From positions 35,325-99,324 of the forward strand of contig NZ_MPDK01000009.1 in assembly GCF_003144315.1 (NCBI RefSeq): a stretch of DNA of 64,000 nucleotides, read 5' to 3'. The notes beneath the pieces were generated by a model. That model was not told where the DNA came from, made no database searches, and was given only the letters and a program-made list of their open reading frames with translations. The translations under genes and the position numbers were made by a program. Of this stretch, positions 26,201-36,960 are shown one piece after another. The stretch's first letter is position 1; every line of letters begins with the position of its first letter. This DNA comes from Sulfoacidibacillus thermotolerans. GTDB taxonomy: Bacteria > Bacillota > Bacilli > Alicyclobacillales > SLC66.

Positions 26201-27493
26201 TTAGATTGAGCAACGCGCAATTTCAGCTTTGCTCAGTTTACGAGGGCGAATCTTACCCTCTGTACCTTGTTCTGTAGGCTGATAGAACACTGCATTTTGC
26301 AACTCGTTTGGAAGATACACCTGCTCGACGTAATGGCCAGGATAATCATGTGGGTACAGATAAGGACGATCGTCGTTCCCCTCGCGATAAAAATGACGAT
26401 CCCGCAACCACGTTGGAACTTTTGCATGTGGATATGCTGTGATCGCTTCATCGACTTTTGCTAGTGCAGCGACCACACTATTTGATTTGGGAGCCTCACA
26501 CACAAAAATAATTGCCTGTGCGATAGGGATTCGCGCTTCTGGCATCCCTACCTGCAAAAGCGCCTGCATCGCAGTGACCGCTTGCACCAGCGCGTGCGGA
26601 CTCGCAAGCCCCACATCTTCACTCGCGTGCACAATCAAGCGCCGCACAGGGACGCGCGGATCCACTCCAGCTGCAACCATGCGCATAAACCAGTACAATG
26701 CCGCATCACTGTCACTTCCACGCAAAGATTTCCCAAAAGCACTTAACATATCGTATAAAATCGACTCATCTACTGCTGCCACTGCCTCTTGCGCCACTTC
26801 GCGCACATCTGCGACACTCACTTGACGTGCACCATCTGATGACACCGCCATCTGTACGGATGCCTCAAGCAGTTGCAAGGCCTTGCGCAAATCGCCATCC
26901 GCCAGATGGACGATGGCTTCGAGCGCATCTTTGCTCACTTGCACATCGTACGATCCTAAGCCGCGCTCCGCATCTGTCAGCGCTCGCTGCAAAGCGAGAA
27001 CGATCTCATCAGCACGCAAACCTTGCAATTCAAAGATCTGCAAGCGACTTAGCAATGCGCGCGTGAGGCAAATCCGGGGATTTTCTGTGGTACTCCCTAA
27101 CACATACACAATCCCGCGCTCCACAGCAGGAAGTAATAAATCTTGTTGCGCCTTGCTATAGCGATGGATTTCATCGATAAAAAGCACTGTCTGTATTCCG
27201 TACATGCGCTTTTCTTGCTCAGCGGCTGCAAATACCTCGCGTAATTCCTTTGCTCCTGAAGCAACCGCTGACAGTTCTACAAAACGCGCATCTGCCGCCA
27301 TCGCATAAATCTTTGCAAGTGTTGTCTTTCCAGTGCCTGGCGGCCCAAAGAAGACTGCAGACATCAATCTCCCTGCATCTACTGCACGCCGAAGCACTTT
27401 TCCTGGCCCCACAAGCTGCTCTTGTCCTATAAATTCGTCGAGTTGACGCGGCCGCATACGTTCAGCAAGTGGAATTGTCAAATCAAGTTGCAT
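26201..27493 (-). CDS. rarA: Replication-associated recombination protein A (RarA/MgsA, YrvN)
   Basis: A 430-residue AAA+ ATPase of the clamp-loader-like RarA family, acting at stalled replication forks. It has LAERMRPRQLDEFIGQEQL, Walker A in FFGPPGTGKTTL, Walker B in LFIDEIHRYSK, sensor 1 GSTTENP and the C-terminal tetramerisation part with YPHDYPGHYVEQVYLP. ATG 27491-27493 follows GAGGTGAG. It starts 12 bp upstream of the cysteine desulfurase gene, conserving the rarA-yrvO order of Bacillales. Confidence 0.95.
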   Translation of the reverse strand: MQLDLTIPLAERMRPRQLDEFIGQEQLVGPGKVLRRAVDAGRLMSAVFFGPPGTGKTTLAKIYAMAADARFVELSAVASGAKELREVFAAAEQEKRMYGIQTVLFIDEIHRYSKAQQDLLLPAVERGIVYVLGSTTENPRICLTRALLSRLQIFELQGLRADEIVLALQRALTDAERGLGSYDVQVSKDALEAIVHLADGDLRKALQLLEASVQMAVSSDGARQVSVADVREVAQEAVAAVDESILYDMLSAFGKSLRGSDSDAALYWFMRMVAAGVDPRVPVRRLIVHASEDVGLASPHALVQAVTAMQALLQVGMPEARIPIAQAIIFVCEAPKSNSVVAALAKVDEAITAYPHAKVPTWLRDRHFYREGNDDRPYLYPHDYPGHYVEQVYLPNELQNAVFYQPTEQGTEGKIRPRKLSKAEIARCSI

Positions 27494-27498
27494 ATTTC

Positions 27499-28530
27499 TC
27501 ACCTCATCCGCGTAGCAAATGCGACTGCAGCAATCGCATCATCAATTTGATCGTCGGTTACGTCCAAATGAGTGACAAATCGAATCAGTGAGCCCCCAAA
27601 TGCAGTTGCCAGAACTCCACACTGCTCTAAAACCGTCAAAAATTCTTCTGTACTCAGTCCACTATCACTCACATCGGCAATGACGATGTTGGTCTCAACT
27701 CGTTCGACATCAACCGTGATTCCGCGAATATTAGCAAGACCCTTGGCAAGGTGTTTCGCACGTACGTGATCCTCTACTAACCGATCCCTCATTTGTGTCA
27801 AAGCGATCAACCCAGGTGCTGCAATCACTCCCGCTTGTCGCATCCCTCCGCCAAGCATCTTGCGCCACTTGCGCGCCTGTTCGATAAAGGTGCGACTCCC
27901 TACAAGCACGGATCCAATCGGCGCCCCTAAACCTTTTGAGAGACAGATCTGGATAGAGTCGGCTGTGGCCGCATACGCTGCAGCAGATATGCCAGTTGCT
28001 GCTACTGCATTAAAAAGTCGAGCGCCGTCAAGATGCACAGGAAGGTGGTGTTGTACTGCCAATTCCTTGACTGACTGCATATAAGAGAGGGGCAAAATTG
28101 TACCACCAGACCGATTGTGCGTATTTTCAAGACAGATCAAACCCGTTTGGGGAAAATGGATATTCTCAGGGCGAATTGCTTTTGCAATCTCATCTAGCGG
28201 CATCATTCCGTGCATCCCCGCGATCGGACGCGTTTGCAGACCTGCTAGAGCTGCCATCGCTCCCACTTCGTAATAAAAGACGTGTGAATCCGCCTCCACG
28301 ATGACTTCTTGTCCGCGTTTCGTGTGAGTTAAGATTGCGACTTGATTGCCTTGCGTGCCGCTTGTGACAAAAAGCCCTGCTTCTTTACCAAGAATCTCGG
28401 CCGCCGTTTCCTCTAACTCGATGACCGTCTGGTCTTCTCGGTATACGTCATCGCCAACTTCAGCTACAGCCATCGCCTGCCGCATCGCATAGGTTGGCTT
28501 TGTCACCGTGTCACTGCGCAAATCAATCAT
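27499..28530 (-). CDS. ltaE: Low-specificity L-threonine aldolase
   Basis: A 343-residue fold-type I PLP enzyme splitting threonine or allo-threonine to glycine and acetaldehyde. It begins MIDLRSDTVTKPT, the family hallmark, and has YREDQTVIELEE, FVTSGTQGNQVAI, HLDGARLFNA and the PLP lysine in ICLSKGLGAPIGSVL. It sits between aspS and rarA; the stop lies five bases before the rarA start. This gene is not part of the usual Bacillus aspS-rarA neighbourhood. Confidence 0.92.
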   Translation of the reverse strand: MIDLRSDTVTKPTYAMRQAMAVAEVGDDVYREDQTVIELEETAAEILGKEAGLFVTSGTQGNQVAILTHTKRGQEVIVEADSHVFYYEVGAMAALAGLQTRPIAGMHGMMPLDEIAKAIRPENIHFPQTGLICLENTHNRSGGTILPLSYMQSVKELAVQHHLPVHLDGARLFNAVAATGISAAAYAATADSIQICLSKGLGAPIGSVLVGSRTFIEQARKWRKMLGGGMRQAGVIAAPGLIALTQMRDRLVEDHVRAKHLAKGLANIRGITVDVERVETNIVIADVSDSGLSTEEFLTVLEQCGVLATAFGGSLIRFVTHLDVTDDQIDDAIAAVAFATRMR

Positions 28531-28583
28531 TTAGGTTCCCTCCCCAAAGTCGCAAAAAGCCCCTCTATCCTGCTCCTTGTCAC

Positions 28584-30353
28584 CTATTCTGCAATGCCTT
28601 TTGTCGCCAAGTGCAGAATCTCTAACTGCTCCTGCGCAACTGGAGCCGGGGCTCCTGTAAGCAGGTCTGTTCCGCTCGCCGTTTTGGGAAACGCGATGAC
28701 ATCACGGAGTGAACTTTGTCCCGACATGACCATCATCAAGCGATCCATGCCAAAAGCAATCCCGCCATGTGGCGGTGTCCCATAATCAAAAGCGTCGAGC
28801 AAAAACCCAAATTGTGCGCGCGCCGCTTCTTCTGTAAAACCAAGGCTGGCAAACATCCTCTCTTGTACTTCACGCTGATAAATGCGCATCGAACCGCCAC
28901 CGATCTCATAGCCATTTAGCACCATATCATACGCTTGCGCACGCACAGCTCCTGGATTGCTCTCTAAATACTCCAAGTCTTCCACCATCGGCATTGTAAA
29001 TGGATGATGAACGGCCACATAACGGTGCTCGTCTTCATCGTATTCGAGGAGCGGAAATTCCGTAATCCACGCAAATGCATACGCCTGTTCGTCAATCGCA
29101 CCGATCAGTTTGCCAAGATGCAAGCGTAATGCCCCAAGCGCGTCAGCAACAATTTTCTTTTTATCAGCTACAAACAAAATTAAATCACCGATGTTTGCCG
29201 CGGTGGCCGTAACAATCGATTGTAGTTCTTCCTCTGTAAAAAATTTTGCAATCGGCGAACGAATGCCTTCTTCTGCAACGATCATCCACGCGAGCCCTTT
29301 TGCTTTATAGCGAGCTACAAATTTCGTCAAATCATCAAGTTCCTTACGACTAAATCCGCCACAACCAGGAGCGACGAGTGCCTTCACTTGACCCCCTTTT
29401 TGCAAAGCCTCTCGAAACACCTTAAACCCACACGCAGCAAGCTCTTGTGACAAATCAATAAGTTCCATGCCAAAGCGCAAATCCGGTTTGTCAGAACCAA
29501 AACGTTCCATCGCTTCTTGATAGGTCAAACGCAAAAATGGGCGTGCAACATGAACCTGCAAGACACGCGAAAAAATTTCGACTATCATTTCTTCCATCAT
29601 CTCTTGCAATTGTTCCATCGAGAGAAAAGACGTTTCGATGTCAAGTTGTGTAAACTCCGGCTGCCGATCCGCCCGCAAATCCTCATCCCGAAAACAACGC
29701 ACAATTTGAAAATAACGTTCGAATCCTGACACCATCAACAATTGTTTAAATAGCTGTGGAGACTGTGGAAGTGCATAGAATTCACCTGGATGCACGCGCG
29801 ATGGCACAAGATAATCCCGCGCACCTTCTGGAGTGCTTTTTGTAAGCATGGGTGTTTCTACCTCAAGAAATCCATAGCGATCTAAAAATGTGCGAATCAC
29901 TTGGTAAACGCGATGTCTCATCATAAAGGTGTTAAACATATTGGCACGGCGCAAGTCCAAATAGCGATAACGCAAGCGCAAACTCTCATCAACTTCCACA
30001 TCTTCTTCAATCTGAAATGGTGGGTTCTTCGCCGCATTTAAAATATGCAGACGTTGAACTTCTACTTCAATTTCCCCCGTCTCAAGCTTTGGGTTGACTG
30101 CTTCCAAGTCGCGAATCACGACTTTTCCTTCCACCCGAATGACATACTCATTGCGCAGCCGATCGGCTAATTGCAATGCTTCAGAATCGATGTCAGATCG
30201 AAAAACAAGCTGCACAATGCCAGTGCGATCGCGCAAATCCACAAAAATCACACCGCCGAGATCGCGCCTGCGCTGCACCCAACCAGATAAAAAGACTTGT
30301 TTATTTACATGCTCCTTTCTTAATTCATTGCAAAAATGCGTTCGAAATTCCAT
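28584..30353 (-). CDS. aspS: Aspartyl-tRNA synthetase
   Basis: A 589-residue class IIb synthetase: an N-terminal OB-fold anticodon-binding domain ([19 protein letters not shown]), a class II core with motif 2 in [18 protein letters not shown], the bacterial insertion (GAD) domain, and motif 3 in [12 protein letters not shown]. The bacterial length indicates the long form. It is the second gene after hisS, 46 bp downstream, and shares the T-box leader at 31690-31985. Confidence 0.97.
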   Translation of the reverse strand: MEFRTHFCNELRKEHVNKQVFLSGWVQRRRDLGGVIFVDLRDRTGIVQLVFRSDIDSEALQLADRLRNEYVIRVEGKVVIRDLEAVNPKLETGEIEVEVQRLHILNAAKNPPFQIEEDVEVDESLRLRYRYLDLRRANMFNTFMMRHRVYQVIRTFLDRYGFLEVETPMLTKSTPEGARDYLVPSRVHPGEFYALPQSPQLFKQLLMVSGFERYFQIVRCFRDEDLRADRQPEFTQLDIETSFLSMEQLQEMMEEMIVEIFSRVLQVHVARPFLRLTYQEAMERFGSDKPDLRFGMELIDLSQELAACGFKVFREALQKGGQVKALVAPGCGGFSRKELDDLTKFVARYKAKGLAWMIVAEEGIRSPIAKFFTEEELQSIVTATAANIGDLILFVADKKKIVADALGALRLHLGKLIGAIDEQAYAFAWITEFPLLEYDEDEHRYVAVHHPFTMPMVEDLEYLESNPGAVRAQAYDMVLNGYEIGGGSMRIYQREVQERMFASLGFTEEAARAQFGFLLDAFDYGTPPHGGIAFGMDRLMMVMSGQSSLRDVIAFPKTASGTDLLTGAPAPVAQEQLEILHLATKGIAE

Positions 30354-30399
30354 TCGATTTTCCTTCCTCCTTCAAAGCATATCCTCCGAATCATGATTG

Positions 30400-31674
30400 C
30401 TAAAAACGCAGAGATACTTGCTCACTGAGATAGCTGACAAGCTCACTTTGCTCAATAGTCACCTGCTCACGCGTCGCCAAATTGCGAACAGCAACTTGTC
30501 CTGCAGCTACTTCATCTTCTCCAAGCAACACCACATAACGCGCGCCCAAACGATCAGCCACTTTGAGTTGGGCTTTAACTTTTCGCCCCGAATAATCGCT
30601 GTCCGCTTTGATCCCGACACTGCGCAGTTCATGTAATAAGCGTGCAGCAGGTTTTGTGGCAATTTCTCCAAGTGCGAGCACGAAAACATCGACACGATCT
30701 TGCCCAACCTGTGTTGCACCATGTGCCGCGCGCGCCAAAATCAACCGCTCGACGCCGCCTGCAAATCCAATGCCTGGTAGATCTGGTCCGCCAAGCATCT
30801 GAATCAGCCCATTGTACCTGCCCCCAGCGAGAATCGTGCTGACAGCTCCAATACTTCCTTCCACAAATTCAAACGCCGTCTGTGTATAATAGTCTAGGCC
30901 GCGCACCATCGTCTTATCAATCTCATAGGAAATGCCCATCTCATCAAGATAAGTTTGTACTTGTGAAAACTGCCTCGCACAATCTTCACACAGTGCATCA
31001 GTAATTTTGGGTGCACTCGCAACAACCGGGTGATCACGATCAATCTTACAATCAAGAATGCGCAGCGGATTTTTATCAAATCGTGATTGACAGTCTTTAC
31101 AAAGTTCCGAACGTACGGGCTGCAAATAGGCAAGCAGTTGTTCCCGATGACGTGCGCGACATACCGGACAACCAACTGAATTGAGTAGCAAAGAAAACGA
31201 CTTCACCCCCATTTGCCGTAACAAGTGATCTCCTAACCCGATCACTTCCGCATCAACTCGCGGATCACTTGAACCGATCACTTCAACACCATATTGATGA
31301 AATTGTCGGTAGCGCCCCGCCTGTGGTTTTTCATAGCGAAACATAGGCCCCAGGTAGTAAAATTTTTGCGTATTCATCTCGCCGTAAAGTTTCTCTTCAA
31401 CGAACGCTCGCACTACACCCGCAGTCCCCTCTGGTCGCAGAGTCAATGAGCGCTCACCGCGATCAAGAAAGGTATACATCTCTTTTTGCACGATGTCTGT
31501 CGTATCGCCCACACCGCGCTGAAATACTTCTGTATGCTCAAAAATCGGCGTGCGAATTTCCCGATAATGGTAGGTTTCGAACAATTGGCGCGCCGCATCT
31601 TCAATCGCCCGCCATTCTGCAGCCTGTTCAGGAAGAATATCTGCCGTTCCACGAGGTTTTGCAAATTCTGACAT
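30400..31674 (-). CDS. hisS: Histidyl-tRNA synthetase
   Basis: A 424-residue class IIa synthetase. It has PRGTADILPEQAAEWR at the N-terminus, motif 2 in GPMFRYEKPQAGRYRQFHQ, the histidine-specific VRGLDYYTQTAFEF and GGRYNGLIQ, and a C-terminal anticodon-binding domain. AGGAGG lies upstream of the ATG. It is the first gene of hisS-aspS and follows a T-box leader. Confidence 0.97.
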   Translation of the reverse strand: MSEFAKPRGTADILPEQAAEWRAIEDAARQLFETYHYREIRTPIFEHTEVFQRGVGDTTDIVQKEMYTFLDRGERSLTLRPEGTAGVVRAFVEEKLYGEMNTQKFYYLGPMFRYEKPQAGRYRQFHQYGVEVIGSSDPRVDAEVIGLGDHLLRQMGVKSFSLLLNSVGCPVCRARHREQLLAYLQPVRSELCKDCQSRFDKNPLRILDCKIDRDHPVVASAPKITDALCEDCARQFSQVQTYLDEMGISYEIDKTMVRGLDYYTQTAFEFVEGSIGAVSTILAGGRYNGLIQMLGGPDLPGIGFAGGVERLILARAAHGATQVGQDRVDVFVLALGEIATKPAARLLHELRSVGIKADSDYSGRKVKAQLKVADRLGARYVVLLGEDEVAAGQVAVRNLATREQVTIEQSELVSYLSEQVSLRF

Positions 31675-31689
31675 TGTATAACCTCCTCA

Positions 31690-31985
31690 TAAACACAAAA
31701 AAACACCCTTCGTCCAAAGGGACGAACGATGCTTATCGTCCGCGGTGCCACCCCTCTTACACAGATTGCACACGCTTCAACCTACAGAATGAAATCGTGC
31801 ACGTCCGTGCGCTCAAACTTTAGATAACGGGAACGTCGGCCCCGGTCGCTACTTTGCATAGGACGTCTCCTAGGTGTCTTTCTCTCCAGCGCTGGTAAAG
31901 CGACTTGCAGCCACGATCGCTTCTCTCTAAAACCGCTACAGGAGATACTCTCCTTCTCATCGACTCAGATGAAGTTGTCATTTGA
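31690..31985 (-). promoter_or_regulatory. T-box riboswitch controlling hisS-aspS
   Basis: The leader contains the T-box sequence GGGGTGGCACCGCGG (about 31741-31755 in plus coordinates). A terminator hairpin follows (TTCGTCC with GGACGAA, 31709-31726, then a run of T), and a Stem I region upstream has AGGAGAG and GAGAG elements. It senses uncharged tRNA through a specifier codon and the T-box bulge with the CCA end. A candidate specifier is GACAC at 31874-31878, which contains both GAC (Asp) and CAC (His). Confidence 0.88.
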
Positions 31986-31997
31986 TTGTACCAAACG

Positions 31998-33623
31998 TCA
32001 CGCCAAATGTCCAAAAGCGGCAATCGCAGACAATACCTTGCGCAAAGCAAGCTCTTTTTTTGCTAACATCTCATTTAAATGAGCAATATAGGCGCTCGGC
32101 TCGCTCGCGTTTTGATGCTGCGAAATAGACCCATCCGGCATTACCCATTTACTCGCTGCGCCTCCGCCAATCCCGATGATCGTCTGCATTTCTTCAATGA
32201 TGCAAATATTATATATCCCTTCTTTTCCCGGTTTAGCATATCCTATATTTTCGAGATTCGCCAGAATATCCTTTTGCCGATATAAATAGTAGGGCAAATA
32301 ACCCGCTTCTATGACTTGTCCAGCCACGTAATTCATCATATCAAAAACTTCCATATCTTCAGCAATCGCATATTGTTCACGATGATCTGTGACTTGTGCT
32401 GCGCGTTTAAAGGACAACGTATGCACTGTGATCGCATCGGGCGCCAATTGCAATGTACGCTCAATAGAATAGGCAACATCGCTTTTCGTTTCACCTGGTA
32501 ACCCAAGAATCAAATCCATATTAATATTTGTAAATCCAGCTTCTCGAAAGAGCAAAAACCGCTTATCGACAATCTCAGGAGAATGACCACGGCCAATCAT
32601 TTTCAAAGTTTGTGCGCGGAACGATTGCGGATTCACACTCACGCGATCAACACCAAATTCCTTCAAAACTGTAACGCGATCTGGCGTAATCGTATCTGCG
32701 CGCCCTGCCTCGACACAAAACTCCCGCCATGATCCATGACCAGGCAGTTCCCTTGCCACTTGTTCTAACAGTACACCCAGTTCCTTGGCCTTTAAGCTCG
32801 TAGGTGTTCCTCCACCGATGTAGACTGTCGTTACAGGTACTTGATATTCACGCAAGAGCTTCCCCACCATGCGAATCTCACGCGCCATCGCAGGTAAGAA
32901 GCGATCCGCATAACGCGCTTTATCTACCATAGAGTAAGCCGGAAATGTACAATAGGCACAATGAGTCGGACAAAAGGGAATGCCGATATAGACACTCACT
33001 TCACGCTGCTTTAACTTGTACAAATCCGGCACAACTGCAACTTCCCGCTGTGCAATTTCCACCAGTAAGCGCGCACGCGTTTCATCGATTCTATACATTG
33101 CGCGCAATTCGCGCGCGAGCGTCGCATCTGCTTGGCTCGTTTCGCGTTGTAAAAGAGCGTGCGCCAACTTGCCGGGACGTACGCCCGTTAAGATGCCCCA
33201 AGGCTGTCCTCTGCCCATAAATGCAGCGAGTGACTCGTGCAGTGCGTACAACATCGCACGCTTTGCTAAGCGGCGAGTTTGCACTGGCGTGATATTTGGT
33301 GCAAGCGCCAAAGACCGACTCCTCACCTCATACAGTGCGCCATTTGCATGCATACACGTGCCATTCATGCGTTTTACAGCGACACTTGCCACTGCGTACA
33401 CATTCTTTCCGACAACCGAAAGATCAACTGTGATTGTGAGCACTTCATTACGTTCCCCGTTGGATCGTTCATTTGGCTGATACACCGTAACCGCCGCCAC
33501 CGGGAAGAAAAGGTTGATCATTCGCACCGCTTCTTGTTCATAACCCAGCCCCACAAACTGTAAAATAACAGAAGGGCACTCAAACTGTACAAAAGATCCA
33601 TGTAATTCGCGCTGCGTATTCAT
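31998..33623 (-). CDS. hemZ: HemZ-family radical SAM protein (coproporphyrinogen dehydrogenase-like)
   Basis: A 541-residue radical SAM enzyme. The N-terminal third is the HemZ-specific part with GILTGVRPGKLAHALL. The cluster motif is IPFCPTHCAYCTFP (CxxxCxxC), followed by VYIGGGTPTSLKAKEL and RVSVNPQSF. The C-terminal part has YYLYRQKDILANLENIGYAK. HemZ is the Bacillus paralogue of HemN whose true reaction is uncertain. It overlaps the end of selA by four bases, suggesting a two-gene operon. Confidence 0.9.
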   Translation of the reverse strand: MNTQRELHGSFVQFECPSVILQFVGLGYEQEAVRMINLFFPVAAVTVYQPNERSNGERNEVLTITVDLSVVGKNVYAVASVAVKRMNGTCMHANGALYEVRSRSLALAPNITPVQTRRLAKRAMLYALHESLAAFMGRGQPWGILTGVRPGKLAHALLQRETSQADATLARELRAMYRIDETRARLLVEIAQREVAVVPDLYKLKQREVSVYIGIPFCPTHCAYCTFPAYSMVDKARYADRFLPAMAREIRMVGKLLREYQVPVTTVYIGGGTPTSLKAKELGVLLEQVARELPGHGSWREFCVEAGRADTITPDRVTVLKEFGVDRVSVNPQSFRAQTLKMIGRGHSPEIVDKRFLLFREAGFTNINMDLILGLPGETKSDVAYSIERTLQLAPDAITVHTLSFKRAAQVTDHREQYAIAEDMEVFDMMNYVAGQVIEAGYLPYYLYRQKDILANLENIGYAKPGKEGIYNICIIEEMQTIIGIGGGAASKWVMPDGSISQHQNASEPSAYIAHLNEMLAKKELALRKVLSAIAAFGHLA

Positions 33624-35041
33624 TCATTCACCTGTTCATTTGTAGCTGCTAGGTCTGCTGCTGCACGAACACCTTGTACCAATTCCTCAAAATCCCACTC
33701 AAACAATGTTCGCACGTCAAGAATCACTTCATCCTTTGCAATTCGTGCAATAATAGGAGGAGATTGCTCGCGCAATGCGGCTAATAAACGCTTTGGCGTA
33801 CTAGAAATAGGATACAGGGCGAGCGCAAAAGACGCAATTTCTTCTGTTGGCAAAGCCCCACCCCCAACTTTTGAGACTGTTTCAAGGACCCGGCAACGCG
33901 CGTGTCCTCCAATACATAGTGTAACTTCGCGCGCAAGTCGTTCTGCCACCGTGCGCAGTTCCTCTGCGTTGACAGTAAGCATATGCAACGTCGGCACCTT
34001 TACTAAAGCAGTTGCCTCATCCCGATATAACTTAAGTGTTGCCTCGAGTGCAGCAAGTGTTAACTTGTCAACACGCAACGCCCGCAATAATTGATTGCGC
34101 TTTAAGCGATCGATCCATTTTTTCTTTCCGCAGATGATGCCAGCTTGCGTTGCCCCAAGCAACTTATCACCTGAAAACGTCACAACATCTACACCTGCCA
34201 TGACACTCGCTCGAACGCTCGGTTCATCGCCAATCCCTTGGCTGCGCAAATCCACTAAACTGCCGCTGCCAAGATCCTCAATCACAGGTACGTCATGCGC
34301 ATGGGCAAGTTCAACGAGCGCTATAAGGGGAGGGGAATAAGTAAATCCGACGATACGAAAATTGGACGTATGCACACGCATAATCAAGTCAACGCCTTCT
34401 ACTAAAGCGCGCTCATAATCGCGTTCATGCGTTTTATTCGTTGTTCCCACTTCGACAAGAATCGCCCCACTCGCTCGCATCACTTCGGATACGCGAAAAG
34501 ACCCGCCAATTTCCACCAATTCCCCTCGTGAGACGGCAACCCGCTTGTCTTTAGCTAGTTCATTCAATACGAGCCAAACAGCGGCAGCGTTGTTGTTGAC
34601 AACGAGTGCAGCCTCCGCTCCCGTGAGTTCACAAAGCAGCGATTCTACATGATCATATCTATGCCCACGTTCCCCTGTCTTTAGATCAAGTTCCAAATTG
34701 CTATATCCTTTAGCCGCCTCCATGAGTGCCGCGAGAGCTTCCGGAGCGAGAGGTGCGCGCCCTAAGTTCGTGTGCAAAACTGTTCCCGTCGCATTGATCA
34801 CACGTTGTAAATTCGGTCTTGTGCGATGCGTTAACAACTCTCTTGCCAGGTGCAAAATCGCCTCTTCCGAAACGTCCACACCCCCCTTATCTTCTGCCAA
34901 CTGTTTTCGCACTTGATCTACCGCCGCTTGCACTGCCGCGACCACGTCAGACCGCGCTTCATGAAGTAACCACTCCGTAGTCAAAGGATGCATAAGGAGT
35001 CGATGCACGGCAGGCAATTCGCGGTAACGGTCTAAATCCAT
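33620..35041 (-). CDS. selA: L-seryl-tRNA(Sec) selenium transferase
   Basis: SelA converts seryl-tRNA(Sec) to selenocysteinyl-tRNA(Sec) with selenophosphate. The protein is 473 residues from ATG 35041 (or 477 from GTG 35053; neither has ideal spacing to AGGA). It has INATGTVLHTNLGRAPL, NNNAAAVWLVLNEL, RGELVEIGGSFR and the PLP lysine in VVTFSGDKLLGATQAG. The last motif has GATQAG where GGPQAG is usual. A tRNA-Sec gene lies at 58266-58362. selB and selD are not in the window. It is translationally coupled to hemZ, an unusual partner. Confidence 0.93.
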   Translation of the reverse strand: MDLDRYRELPAVHRLLMHPLTTEWLLHEARSDVVAAVQAAVDQVRKQLAEDKGGVDVSEEAILHLARELLTHRTRPNLQRVINATGTVLHTNLGRAPLAPEALAALMEAAKGYSNLELDLKTGERGHRYDHVESLLCELTGAEAALVVNNNAAAVWLVLNELAKDKRVAVSRGELVEIGGSFRVSEVMRASGAILVEVGTTNKTHERDYERALVEGVDLIMRVHTSNFRIVGFTYSPPLIALVELAHAHDVPVIEDLGSGSLVDLRSQGIGDEPSVRASVMAGVDVVTFSGDKLLGATQAGIICGKKKWIDRLKRNQLLRALRVDKLTLAALEATLKLYRDEATALVKVPTLHMLTVNAEELRTVAERLAREVTLCIGGHARCRVLETVSKVGGGALPTEEIASFALALYPISSTPKRLLAALREQSPPIIARIAKDEVILDVRTLFEWDFEELVQGVRAAADLAATNEQVNE

Positions 35042-35236
35042 GTCGATCGCCACGTCCTATCTTTTCCATTTCCACAATTACGCTATCTACATCGCTTTAT
35101 TATAACAAAAATATGGGGTTCTACCGAAACGACACGCTGATCCCCCGTTCCCCTTGGTACTCGGGCAATACACTGCACAGAATCATCATGAAAAACGCAA
35201 CCTGTGCTATGATCAAGAGAAGGAGGGACATCAAAA

Positions 35237-36538
35237 ATGGTCTTTGAGCAATCTGAAGTTTGGCACGAACGAGCAAAACACGTCATTATCGGTGGAGTCA
35301 ATAGTCCTTCGCGCTCATTTAAAGCAGTCGGTGGCGGCAGTCCAATTACAATGAAGCAAGCACAAGGAGCCTATCTTTACGACGTAGATGGCAATCGTTA
35401 TATCGACTATCTTGCTGCATATGGACCGATTATCGCTGGACACGCTCATCCACACATTGTCGAGCAAGTTCATGCGGCAATGGCTGCAGGCAGCTTACTA
35501 GGTACGCCCACTCCTTGGGAAACGCTGTTTGCAGAGCGTCTTCAAACTGCCATCCCTGAATTGGAGCGCATCCGATTTGTAAATTCAGGAACAGAAGCGA
35601 TGATGTCTGTGATTCGCGTCGCACGCGCGTATACGGGCAGATCGAAAATTTTAAAATTTGCAGGGTGCTACCATGGACATTCCGATCCGGTACTCGTCGC
35701 TGCTGGTTCTGGACCTTCATCCCTTGGCACCCCTGATAGTGCAGGCGTACCAGCGTCGATCGCACATGAAGTGGTTACAGTGCCCTACAATGACGTGCCA
35801 TCACTTGAAGCTGCATTCGCCACTCGCCCTACTGAGTTTGCTTGCGTTTTGATTGAACCTGTAGTTGGGAATTTCGGAATTGTGACGCCTGAACCTGGAT
35901 TCCTCGAGGCTGTTCGACAACTTGCCACAAAACACGGAGCACTTCTGATTTACGATGAAGTCATCACCGCTTTTCGCTTTCGATTTGGCGCGGTAAAATA
36001 CAATTCCGTGCAACCAGACCTCATGGCACTTGGTAAAATCATTGGCGGCGGTCTGCCAATTGGAGCTTATGGCGGAAAACAAGCAATCATGGAGCAAGTT
36101 TCACCGCTTGGACCTGCCTATCAAGCAGGTACACTCGCTGGCAATCCAGCCTCAATTCGTGCAGGAATGGCCTGTCTTGATGTACTTGAAACTCCTGGTA
36201 CATACGAACAACTCGAGCGTCATGCGCAAACCCTCGAAGCAGGTATTCACGCGAGTGCCAATGAATTTGGCATTCCACATACGATCAATCGATATGGCGG
36301 AGCATTGACTCTTTTTTTTGGTGACACGCCTGTTCGATCTTATAAAGATGCTGTCGCAACAGATGGAAATTTATTTGCGGCTTTCTTTCACGCCATGTTA
36401 CGGCGTGGCATTTGTTTAGCTCCCTCGAAATTTGAAGCATGGTTTACCACGGTCGCCCATACGGATGAAGATATCGCACAGACGCTTGATGCAGTTCGTG
36501 AAAGTATGCGCGAAGTGAGCCAACTCGTGAACTCCTGA
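35237..36538 (+). CDS. hemL: Glutamate-1-semialdehyde 2,1-aminomutase
   Basis: A 433-residue PLP aminotransferase that forms 5-aminolevulinate for haem. It has [19 protein letters not shown], the substrate gate region, [27 protein letters not shown] and the PLP lysine in [27 protein letters not shown] precedes the ATG. It stands alone rather than in a hemAXCDBL operon and so may be the second paralogue, as is GsaB in B. subtilis; a main hemL could be elsewhere. It is followed by a terminator. Confidence 0.93.
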   Translation: MVFEQSEVWHERAKHVIIGGVNSPSRSFKAVGGGSPITMKQAQGAYLYDVDGNRYIDYLAAYGPIIAGHAHPHIVEQVHAAMAAGSLLGTPTPWETLFAERLQTAIPELERIRFVNSGTEAMMSVIRVARAYTGRSKILKFAGCYHGHSDPVLVAAGSGPSSLGTPDSAGVPASIAHEVVTVPYNDVPSLEAAFATRPTEFACVLIEPVVGNFGIVTPEPGFLEAVRQLATKHGALLIYDEVITAFRFRFGAVKYNSVQPDLMALGKIIGGGLPIGAYGGKQAIMEQVSPLGPAYQAGTLAGNPASIRAGMACLDVLETPGTYEQLERHAQTLEAGIHASANEFGIPHTINRYGGALTLFFGDTPVRSYKDAVATDGNLFAAFFHAMLRRGICLAPSKFEAWFTTVAHTDEDIAQTLDAVRESMREVSQLVNS

Positions 36539-36562
36539 AAGTTAAATTAGGTTGCCATAAAT

Positions 36563-36590
36563 AAAGAGGCCTGCTAAAGGGCCTCTCTTT
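36563..36590 (+). terminator. Terminator after hemL
   Basis: AGAGGCC (36565-36571) pairs with GGCCTCT (36580-36586), followed by CTTT and preceded by AAA; may also serve thioredoxin on the other strand. Confidence 0.75.
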
Positions 36591-36617
36591 CACTTATGTT
36601 TTCTCTCGAAATAGGTT

Positions 36618-36941
36618 TTATTCACTCAACAAGTCGGAAATGCGCGCCTGTAATTGTGCCTTAGGCATATAGCCTACAATTTGCCGAACCGCCTGACCAT
36701 TTTTAAAAACGAGTAATGTCGGGATACTCATGATGCCGAATTGACTCGCTGTACGCGGGTTCTCATCTACATTTAACTTGCCCACTTTTAGCTTGCCTTG
36801 TAAATCGCGCCCCAATTCTTCGACAATCGGTGATAATAGTTTACATGGACCACACCATGCTGCCCAAAAATCGATCATAACGGGTGTATCTCCCTGCACA
36901 AAAGATGCAAAAGTTTGATCTGTTACGTCTTGTACTGCCAT
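36618..36941 (-). CDS. trxA: Thioredoxin
   Basis: A 107-residue classical thioredoxin from ATG 36939-36941, behind GGAGGTG; the longer frame to 37016 lacks a ribosome site. The active site is AAWCGPCK, with FWAAWCGPC and MSIPTLLVFKNG (cis-Pro loop). It reduces disulfides in the cytosol. It follows the NifU-domain gene by 19 bp on the same strand, probably an operon of redox and Fe-S functions. Confidence 0.95.
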   Translation of the reverse strand: MAVQDVTDQTFASFVQGDTPVMIDFWAAWCGPCKLLSPIVEELGRDLQGKLKVGKLNVDENPRTASQFGIMSIPTLLVFKNGQAVRQIVGYMPKAQLQARISDLLSE

Positions 36942-36960
36942 GTACAACACCTCCACTAAA

